12,355 nt of DNA, taken from contig JAUVNV010000053.1 in NCBI GenBank assembly GCA_030599515.1, positions 1 to 12,355 on the forward strand, written 5' to 3'. This document shows positions 6,751-12,355 of this stretch, piece after piece. Numbering within the stretch: position 1 is the first letter of the stretch; every line of letters starts with the position of its first letter. Below the pieces are notes generated by a model. The model ran no database searches and was not told the DNA's origin. It worked only from the letters and a program-made list of their open reading frames with translations. A program made the position numbers and the translations under genes. Source of the stretch: Acidimicrobiia bacterium (GTDB lineage: Bacteria > Actinomycetota > Acidimicrobiia > Spongiisociales > UBA5794).

Positions 6751-7221
6751 ATGTCGTTCTGGGACCAATTGGTCGCCGAAATCGAGACACTCGGGCAGGT
6801 GATCGCAGAGTGGTTGCCGCGCATTCTCATTGCGCTGCTCGTACTCATCATCGGGCGGTGAATCCTCAAGTGGGTCCGCAATCTCATCGAGAAGCTGCTG
6901 AACTGGAGCTTCGTCCAGGGGATCTTCGATCGCGCTGGGATCACGAATGCGCTGGCATCGTCGGATCAGGCGGCCGCCGGTATCACGGCGACGATCGTCT
7001 ACGGGTATCTCGTCGTTGTGCTTTGGCTCGTCGTGTTCCGGGTGCTCCAGATCCACACGCTGGAAGATCTCCTCGAGATCACATTCGCCGAGGACATCAC
7101 GAAGATCGTCACAGCCACGGTGGGGATAGCGTTCGCGATCGCCTTCGGGGTCGGGGGAATCGAGACGGCGAAGAAGTGGTGGGCGAAATACCTGAGTCCG
7201 AAGGAGACCCGGGGCCAGTAA
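6751..7221 (+). pseudogene. MscS-type conserved-TM-helix protein with an in-frame TGA at codon 37
   Basis: An ATG at 6751, with GGAG four bases upstream, opens a frame that runs 36 codons to a TGA at 6859-6861. It then continues open in the same frame to TAA at 7219-7221, giving 156 residues if the TGA is read through. Both sides read as one membrane protein. An amphipathic N-terminus and TM1 (LPRILIALLVLIIGR) come before the TGA. After it come ILKWVRNLIEKLLNW, a second span (IVYGYLVVVLWLVVF) and a third hydrophobic helix (TVGIAFAIAFGVGG). This is the pattern of the conserved TM-helix family that accompanies MscS channels (PF05552), without the beta domain. The TGA sits where an IGRW-type Trp (TGG) would be expected, so a single G-to-A change explains it. 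It could be a recent nonsense mutation, a sequencing error or stop readthrough. Neighbouring genes use TGA as a real stop. Confidence 0.65.
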
Positions 7222-7233
7222 ACCGTCCAAGCA

Positions 7234-7277
7234 AACGTCGAAGGAAGGGGAGCGCCGGGCGCTCCCCTTTCGACGTT
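7234..7277. terminator. Nested bidirectional hairpin between convergent genes
   Basis: AAGGGGAGCGC at 7245-7255 pairs with GCGCTCCCCTT at 7259-7269 over a three-base loop. An outer arm, AACGTCGA at 7234-7241, pairs with TCGACGTT at 7270-7277, leaving a three-base bulge. The total stem is about 19 bp. It lies 13 bases after the TAA of the plus-strand gene and touches the TGA of the minus-strand cyclophilin, so it can serve both. Confidence 0.85.
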
Positions 7278-8044
7278 CAGCGCTCGATGGTGACCGTATT
7301 GACGTAAATCGTTTCGAGAGGTGTGCTTGCAACGGGGTCGGGGCTTGTCGGCGAGATACCGAGCGGGACTTCCTGCAGACGGTCGAGAACGTCGAAGCCG
7401 TCGACGACACGACCGAAGATCGTGAACTGTGGAGGCAACCCGGAGTCTTCGACCATGATGAAGAACTGGCTCCCGGTGGTACCCGGTCCGGCATTCGCCA
7501 TCGCGATCGTCCCGCGCTCGTAGCCCACGCCGGGTGGCGGGAATTCATCGGGGATGGAGTAGCCGGGTCCGCCGGTGCCGGTTGCCGTCTGATCACCGCC
7601 CTGGGCGACGAAACCCGGGATGACCCGGTGGAACACCGTGCCGTCGAAATAGCTCTCGATCGAGAGGAATACGAAGGAGTTCACGGTCTCGGGTGCGATC
7701 CCGGGATCGAGTTCGACCTCGAGATCGCCGCACGACGTCGACAGCGTGGCGCGGATCGCGGTGGATGGGTCGAGTCCCATGTCGGCCGGTGCGTCGAACT
7801 CCATGGGAGTGAGCGGTTCCGGTGCTACGGCGCCACAAGCGGTCGGCTGCACCCGGAACTGGTCGTAGTTGCCGGGGACGAGATCGAGGGGGATCTCAGG
7901 CAGTGTGGTGGTGGTCTCGGGTGTCGTTGTTGTGGTCGTACTCGTCGTGGTGGTACTGGTGGTCGGCGCCGACTCGGATCCTCCACAGGCGGCGACAACG
8001 AGAGCCACAATGACGGTCACGACGAGGATGCGAAGGCGTGTCAC
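7277..8044 (-). CDS. Lipoprotein cyclophilin-type peptidyl-prolyl cis-trans isomerase
   Basis: The protein is 255 aa from the GTG at 8044 and is a membrane-anchored, extracytoplasmic proline isomerase. The N-terminus is a lipoprotein signal: basic MTRLR, a hydrophobic core, then lipobox VAAC with the lipidated Cys at 20. A Thr-rich linker follows (about residues 26-50), then a folding region with Cys residues (PTACGAV, LSTSCGD) that may form a disulfide. The cyclophilin domain spans roughly 105-250, with FHRVIPGFVAQGGD (catalytic His/Arg/Phe/Gln region), GSQFFIM and QFTIFGRVVDG. The Trp of human cyclophilin A is absent, as is usual in bacterial forms. The GTG is preferred over the ATG at 8092 because it gives a normal-length signal peptide and TAGCAT ends seven bases upstream, again suggesting a leaderless mRNA. 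Confidence 0.9.
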   Translation of the reverse strand: MTRLRILVVTVIVALVVAACGGSESAPTTSTTTTSTTTTTTPETTTTLPEIPLDLVPGNYDQFRVQPTACGAVAPEPLTPMEFDAPADMGLDPSTAIRATLSTSCGDLEVELDPGIAPETVNSFVFLSIESYFDGTVFHRVIPGFVAQGGDQTATGTGGPGYSIPDEFPPPGVGYERGTIAMANAGPGTTGSQFFIMVEDSGLPPQFTIFGRVVDGFDVLDRLQEVPLGISPTSPDPVASTPLETIYVNTVTIER

Positions 8045-8051
8045 CGGACGG

Positions 8052-8057
8052 ATGCTA
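8052..8057 (-). promoter_or_regulatory. -10 box TAGCAT for the cyclophilin gene
   Basis: TAGCAT on the minus strand ends seven bases before the GTG at 8044. There is no Shine-Dalgarno in the gap, so transcription probably starts at the GTG. This box decides the GTG start over the upstream ATG at 8092, which would lie upstream of the transcript. Confidence 0.5.
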
Positions 8058-8157
8058 CGACCGACCCCCGGATACATCCCCCTACACGCCACGAAACCAA
8101 GGTGCGCGGCGTCCTATTTGGCGTCGACAGCCCGCGGAATGAGATGATGCTCCGATC

Positions 8158-8186
8158 TCGGCACACCGGGAAACGCCTCCTACACT
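8158..8186 (+). promoter_or_regulatory. Probable lysC-asd promoter
   Basis: TACACT at 8181-8186 is a good -10 box. TCGGCA at 8158-8163 matches four of six -35 consensus bases with a 17-base spacer. Only nine bases separate the -10 from the lysC ATG and no ribosome-binding site is present, so the leader is zero to three bases. That leaves no room for a lysine riboswitch or an attenuator in the leader. Confidence 0.5.
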
Positions 8187-8195
8187 CCGACGGAC

Positions 8196-9406
<1,211 letters not shown>

Positions 9407-9410
<4 letters not shown>

Positions 9411-10438
9411 AACGGTTCTCGACCCCTTCGGTTGCTGTTGTTGGAGCCACCGGCGTGGTCGGGCGGACGATGCAAGCCATCCTCGCTGAACGCGACTACC
9501 CCGTTGAGAGTCTCCGCCTGCTCGCCTCCTCGCGATCGGCCGGAACTGTTGCCGAGACCCCATGGGGTGCGATCACGGTGGAAGATCTGGACGAAGCCGA
9601 CCCTTCAGGGATCGACATAGCTCTCTTCTCGGCCGGTGGCAGCCGCTCCAAGGAACACGCACCTCGATTCGCAGCCGCAGGCGCGACCGTGATCGACAAC
9701 TCCTCGGCGTTCCGGATGGACGCCGGCGTGCCGCTCGTCGTGGCCCAGGTCAACGACGACGCCATCGAGGGGAATCAGGGGATCGTTGCGAACCCCAACT
9801 GCACCACGATGGCGCTGATGATGGCCGCCGGACCTCTGCACCGCGCTGCAGGCATCGATCGCATGGTTGCGATGTCGTACCAGGCAACGTCGGGTTCAGG
9901 TCAGAACGGTATCACCACGCTTGAACGGGAGAACGACTGGTTCGAGCACGACCGAGACGCCCTCCGTCACGGCGGCTGGGAGGATCCGGGGGGAGAGCTG
10001 TACCAACGGCCGATCGGGTACAACGTGCTGCCGATGGCCGGGTCGATCACAGAGCGGGGCTACACCGACGAGGAGTGGAAACTCGTCCACGAGACGAGGA
10101 AGATTCTCGACGCACCGGGCATACGGGTCGAGCCTACGTGTGTTCGGGTTCCCACGGTGGTGGGCCACGGCATTGCTACGACCGTGTTCTTCGACCGACC
10201 GATCTCGCTCGAAGAGGCGAAAGACGTGCTTGCGAACGCTCCGGGCGTACAGCTCTGGTCAGACGATCATGTCCCTACGCCGCTGGACTCCGCGGGGATC
10301 GACGACGTGCTCATCGGCCGCGTTCGTGAGACCATCGGAGAGAGCGGCGGCATCAGTCTCTGGGTCGTCGGCGACAACCTGCGCAAGGGTGCTGCCCTGA
10401 ACGCCGTCCAACTCGCCGAACTCCTGCTCGATCGGTAG
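9407..10438 (+). CDS. asd: Aspartate-semialdehyde dehydrogenase
   Basis: The 343-aa enzyme reduces aspartyl-4-phosphate, the LysC product, to aspartate-4-semialdehyde with NADPH. The N-terminal Rossmann motif is VAVVGATGVVG (residues 9-19). The catalytic Cys is C132 in NPNCTT, QATSGSG is at 159-165, and the catalytic His is H254 in RVPTVVGH. All are normal for the bacterial family. The GTG start overlaps the lysC stop (GTGA), with GGAGAAGG just upstream, so it is translationally coupled to lysC and also to the beta subunit. It ends in TAG, 11 bases before a strong hairpin. It is cytosolic and homodimeric by family knowledge. Confidence 0.96.
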
Positions 10439-10449
10439 ATCAGAAATGA

Positions 10450-10478
10450 CGAGACCCCGCCGCGAGGGCGGGGTCTCG
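10450..10478. terminator. Strong hairpin between asd and tRNA-Pro
   Basis: A perfect 12-bp GC-rich stem (10450-10461 with 10467-10478, core GAGACCCCGCC/GGCGGGGTCTC) has a five-base loop. It sits 11 bases after the asd stop on one side and six bases after the tRNA 3' end on the other, so it can end both convergent transcripts. A modest T-rich stretch follows on the minus strand only. Confidence 0.85.
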
Positions 10479-10483
10479 ATGAG

Positions 10484-10557
10484 TCGGGACGGCCGGATTT
10501 GAACCGGCGACCTCATCGTCCCGAACGATGCGCGCTACCAAGCTGCGCTACGTCCCG
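10484..10557 (-). tRNA. tRNA-Pro, anticodon CGG
   Basis: The 74-base minus-strand cloverleaf folds fully. The acceptor stem CGGGACG/CGTCCCG has discriminator A. The D stem is GCGC/GCGC. The anticodon stem is CATCG/CGATG with loop TTCGGGA (anticodon CGG, reading CCG proline codons). The variable loop is five bases. The T stem is GCCGG/CCGGC with loop TTCAAAT. The CCA end is not encoded. It lies 47 bases downstream of the transporter gene on the same strand but has its own -10 box. Confidence 0.97.
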
Positions 10558-10566
10558 AATGCGGGG

Positions 10567-10572
10567 ATTGTA
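10567..10572 (-). promoter_or_regulatory. -10 box TACAAT for tRNA-Pro
   Basis: On the minus strand TACAAT, close to the consensus TATAAT, ends nine bases before the tRNA 5' end. It lies between short GGGGG and CCCC runs, which could also pair as a small hairpin. The -35 region is weak. It probably drives tRNA-Pro separately from the upstream transporter gene. Confidence 0.5.
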
Positions 10573-10604
10573 CCCCCGTTCGCGTCCTGGCGCTCAGTCG
10601 ATCC

Positions 10605-11852
10605 TCAGCCGAGGGAGATGTCGAGTCGGTCGATCCGGTTCCGATCCATCTCGAGCACCGTCAGTCGAACCCCGTCGAGCCGGATCGAATCGCCTTCGTG
10701 TGGCACGTGCCCTGCGACGGTCATGAAGAAGCCGGCAACGGTGCTGTAGGGCCCCGCCGGCAGCGTTCGTTCGATCTCTTCCGCAAGATCTTCGATCGGA
10801 AGTCGACCGTCGGTGATCCATTGCGTCGGACCGATGCGGACGATGGAGGGGAGACCGGGGTCGTACTCGTCTTGGAGCTCCCCGACGAGTTCGGCGAGAA
10901 GGTCCTTGGCGGTGATGACGCCTTCGATGCCACCGTGTTCGTCGACGACGCACGCGAGGGCGAACTTCCGTTCTCGCATGTCCGTCAACGTGTCGAGGAT
11001 CGTGGCGGTTTCCGGGATGTAGTGCGGGTGGCGGAGCAGCTCAACGACGTGGTCGGGGGAAGTCTCCTCGGTGCGCTGGAGGAGATCCTTGACGAAGAGG
11101 ATTCCGAGGAGGTCGTCGAGGTCGCCGCGGGTCACGGGGTACCGGGAGTGACCGGTCGCCGCCACTGCGCCTCTCACCTCGTCCATCGACACCGGGACCG
11201 TGAGCGTCACGATGTCGACGCGTGGTGTCATCACGTCGCGGATCGGGCGGTCGGCGAGATCGAAGAGAGCATCGATGATCTCTCGCTCGACCTCTTCGAT
11301 CTGGCCATCGCGGTGGCCGATCTCAGCAAGGGCCCGGATGTCGGCGTCTGTGACCGCATCGCCATCACCCCGCACGGGGATACGGAGGAGCCGCAGGATG
11401 CCGCGTGTGATGGCGCCGAAGAACGATGCCACGGGAGCGAGGAATCGAGACAGCTGCCAGATCGCCGGAGCAACCGCGAGCGAGAAACGCTCCGGGTATC
11501 GCGTGGCGAGTGTTTTCGGTGTGATCTCCCCGAACACGAGGATCACCGCGGTCACCGCTGCCGTTGCGAGCCACGGCCCCCATGTCTCCCCGACGAGTCC
11601 GATGAAGAGTGTCGTGGCGACCGCGGCGGCAAGGACGTTGACGACGTTGTTGGCGACGAGCAGCGTCGACAGCATGCGTTCCGGATTGGTGAGAAGCTGC
11701 TCGACGCGCCGGCCCGCTTTGCTTTCCGCGGCGAGCCGATGAACCCGCTCCTTCGAGATTCCGATGAGAGCTGTCTCGGAACCGGAGAAGAATCCGGACG
11801 CGACGGTGCAGACTGCGAGGATGCTGAGATAGACCAACTGCTCGGACGTCAC
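10605..11852 (-). CDS. CNNM/CorC-family transporter (DUF21, CBS pair, CorC_HlyC domain)
   Basis: The 415-aa membrane protein belongs to the CNNM/CorB/MpfA group, linked to magnesium efflux and often mislabelled hemolysin. The N-terminal DUF21 domain (about 1-170) has the signature SGSETALIGISKERV near residue 25, a span around NNVVNVLAAAVATTLF, and the conserved GEITPKTLA loop. A short amphipathic connector leads to two CBS motifs (about 205-320, starting VMTPRVDIVTL and ending near VVDEHGGIEGVITAKDLL) that in relatives bind Mg-ATP. The C-terminal CorC_HlyC domain (about 335-412) has YSTVAGFFM and GHVPHEGDSI. The start is GTG at 11852. No Shine-Dalgarno and no convincing -10 box are visible before it, and no other start fits. 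It lies 46 bases after the receiver gene on the same strand. Confidence 0.92.
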   Translation of the reverse strand: MTSEQLVYLSILAVCTVASGFFSGSETALIGISKERVHRLAAESKAGRRVEQLLTNPERMLSTLLVANNVVNVLAAAVATTLFIGLVGETWGPWLATAAVTAVILVFGEITPKTLATRYPERFSLAVAPAIWQLSRFLAPVASFFGAITRGILRLLRIPVRGDGDAVTDADIRALAEIGHRDGQIEEVEREIIDALFDLADRPIRDVMTPRVDIVTLTVPVSMDEVRGAVAATGHSRYPVTRGDLDDLLGILFVKDLLQRTEETSPDHVVELLRHPHYIPETATILDTLTDMRERKFALACVVDEHGGIEGVITAKDLLAELVGELQDEYDPGLPSIVRIGPTQWITDGRLPIEDLAEEIERTLPAGPYSTVAGFFMTVAGHVPHEGDSIRLDGVRLTVLEMDRNRIDRLDISLG

Positions 11853-11898
11853 GATCTGTAGCCGATGAAGTTGGTACTCGGAGGCTCTGAAGGCTCCG

Positions 11899-12255
11899 TC
11901 ACGTTGCTCCGGTGACGTCGGCGACGGCGGTACGGAGCGCGGCGGCCGTGAACGGCTTCGTGACCCAGGCGCTCGCTCCCGATCGACCGGCGAGGAACGC
12001 GTCCGCTTCTCGATCGAGGAGGATGATGACGGGGACGGGATGCTCCCGATCGCGGATAGCGCGCGTTACGGCCATACCTCCCATCGAAGCGACCTGAAGG
12101 TCGACGATCGCCACGTCGACGGACTCGTCGTTCGCCGTGGCCGCCGCCGTAGCGGGGTCATCGTGGTCGATCAGTTCGTTCGCTCCGATGCTGAGGGCGG
12201 CGTGAACCTCGTTCCGCACCCACGGTTCGTCGGCAACGACCAGAAAGCGTGACAT
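11899..12255 (-). CDS. Stand-alone receiver-domain response regulator (atypical)
   Basis: The 118-aa protein is one CheY-like receiver domain with no output domain. The strand-1 acidic pair is shifted to VVADEPW (D9, E10). The phosphoacceptor is D52 in DVAIVDLQVASMGGM, and the conserved Lys is K100 in WVTKPF. The switch Thr/Ser normally found after strand 4 is replaced: the segment reads VIILLDREAD, with D81 in that place. It may be phosphorylated but signal differently from CheY, or it may be degenerate. No kinase is adjacent. The nearest is the orphan kinase about 6 kb away. The ATG at 12255 follows TACTCT by six bases with no ribosome-binding site. It could be cotranscribed with the transporter gene 46 bases downstream. 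Confidence 0.85.
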   Translation of the reverse strand: MSRFLVVADEPWVRNEVHAALSIGANELIDHDDPATAAATANDESVDVAIVDLQVASMGGMAVTRAIRDREHPVPVIILLDREADAFLAGRSGASAWVTKPFTAAALRTAVADVTGAT

Positions 12256-12261
12256 GGGAAA

Positions 12262-12267
12262 AGAGTA
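12262..12267 (-). promoter_or_regulatory. -10 box TACTCT for the receiver gene
   Basis: On the minus strand TACTCT ends six bases before the ATG at 12255, fitting the leaderless geometry seen elsewhere in the window. The box touches the first unit of the heptamer element, so the -35 region lies inside the repeats. Repeat-number changes could therefore alter upstream promoter spacing. Confidence 0.5.
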
Positions 12268-12343
12268 GTCGGTGGTCGGTATCCGGTATCCGGTATCCGG
12301 TATCTTGCTGTCTGCTGTCCGCTGTGGCCTGTCGCCTGTTCTC
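12267..12343. repeat. Composite heptamer tandem-repeat element, copy 2
   Basis: Eleven 7-base units run in one register: AGTCGGT, GGTCGGT, three ATCCGGT, ATCTTGC, then TGTCTGC, TGTCCGC, TGTGGCC, TGTCGCC and TGTTCTC. The first half is a CGGTATC module and the second a CTGTnnn module, joined at TTGCTG. The same order (CGGTACT module, TTGCTG, CTGGnnn module) is read on the minus strand of the tract at 1276-1373. No ORF uses the tract. It begins at the receiver gene's promoter and runs almost to the window edge. Confidence 0.88.
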
Positions 12344-12355
12344 CGGCCTGGAGAA
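12339..12355. terminator. Hairpin at the window edge
   Basis: TTCTCC at 12339-12344 pairs with GGAGAA at 12350-12355 over the loop GGCCT. It starts inside the last heptamer. The stem may continue only outward on the left because the window ends here. It could be the terminal structure of the repeat element or the terminator of a gene to the right. Confidence 0.4.

Noticed and set aside
6859..6861. Selenocysteine codon or a TGA=Trp genetic code
   Set aside because: The family has Trp and not Cys here, I see no evident SECIS-like hairpin directly after the TGA, and several neighbouring genes end normally in TGA.
6634..7596. 320-codon minus-strand frame opposite the MscS-like gene and the terminator
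   Set aside because: It runs through the strong terminator hairpin and into the cyclophilin gene out of frame, has no recognisable domain, and is made of charged low-complexity sequence.
8093..8195. Lysine riboswitch or attenuator before lysC
   Set aside because: The -10 box lies only nine bases before the ATG, so the leader is too short to hold one.
10698..11861. 387-codon open frame on the plus strand opposite the CNNM transporter
   Set aside because: Its composition (Asp, Glu, Arg, His) is that of an antisense shadow, and the minus-strand frame has every CNNM/CBS/CorC motif.

Overview
The window is 12.4 kb of high-GC bacterial chromosome, densely packed with housekeeping genes. I see no phage, transposon, CRISPR or defence genes. 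The organism is most likely a high-GC Actinomycetota, and my best guess is Acidimicrobiia or a relative. The reasons are GTG/TTG starts, several start codons that follow a TAnnnT -10 box by 6-9 bases with no Shine-Dalgarno (leaderless style), a lysC-asd pair with an internal lysC start, and an actinobacterial-type grouping of methylmalonyl-CoA epimerase with a thiolase. Class-level placement is inference.

Layout. (1) 1-1263, plus strand: the tail of a small unidentified gene, then a DUF3524/GT4 glycosyltransferase related to tRNA-queuosine mannosyltransferase. (2) 1264-1391: a heptamer-repeat element between convergent genes. (3) 6623 down to 1392, minus strand: one tight run of seven genes, namely a 54-aa membrane peptide, a PHP phosphoesterase, a membrane histidine kinase, methylmalonyl-CoA epimerase, a tiny carboxylase-subunit-like protein, a thiolase and class II fructose-1,6-bisphosphatase (glpX). 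Several junctions are 4-base stop/start overlaps or gaps under 10 bases. (4) 6751-7221, plus strand: an MscS-type TM-helix protein interrupted by one in-frame TGA. (5) 8044-7277, minus strand: a lipoprotein cyclophilin, facing gene 4 across a nested hairpin terminator. (6) 8196-10438, plus strand: lysC (alpha and internal beta products) overlapping asd, the first two dedicated enzymes of the aspartate family pathway. (7) 12255-10484, minus strand: an orphan receiver protein, a CNNM/CorC-type ion transporter and tRNA-Pro(CGG). (8) 12267-12355: a second heptamer-repeat element.

Metabolic logic. Epimerase, small subunit-like ORF and thiolase fit propionyl-CoA/methylmalonyl-CoA and acyl-CoA metabolism, and GlpX adds gluconeogenesis. 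That cluster looks like carbon flow from fatty or odd-chain acids to sugars. The histidine kinase inside it has no adjacent response regulator, and the receiver protein at the right end has no adjacent kinase.

Most notable: the two intergenic heptamer tracts turn out, when one is reverse-complemented, to be the same two-module composite element (GTAnTCG-like heptamers, a TTGCTG junction, then CTGnnnn heptamers) in opposite orientation about 10.9 kb apart. Next are the TGA-for-Trp interruption of the MscS-like gene, the detached 54-aa membrane anchor, and the tiny coupled ORF behind the epimerase.
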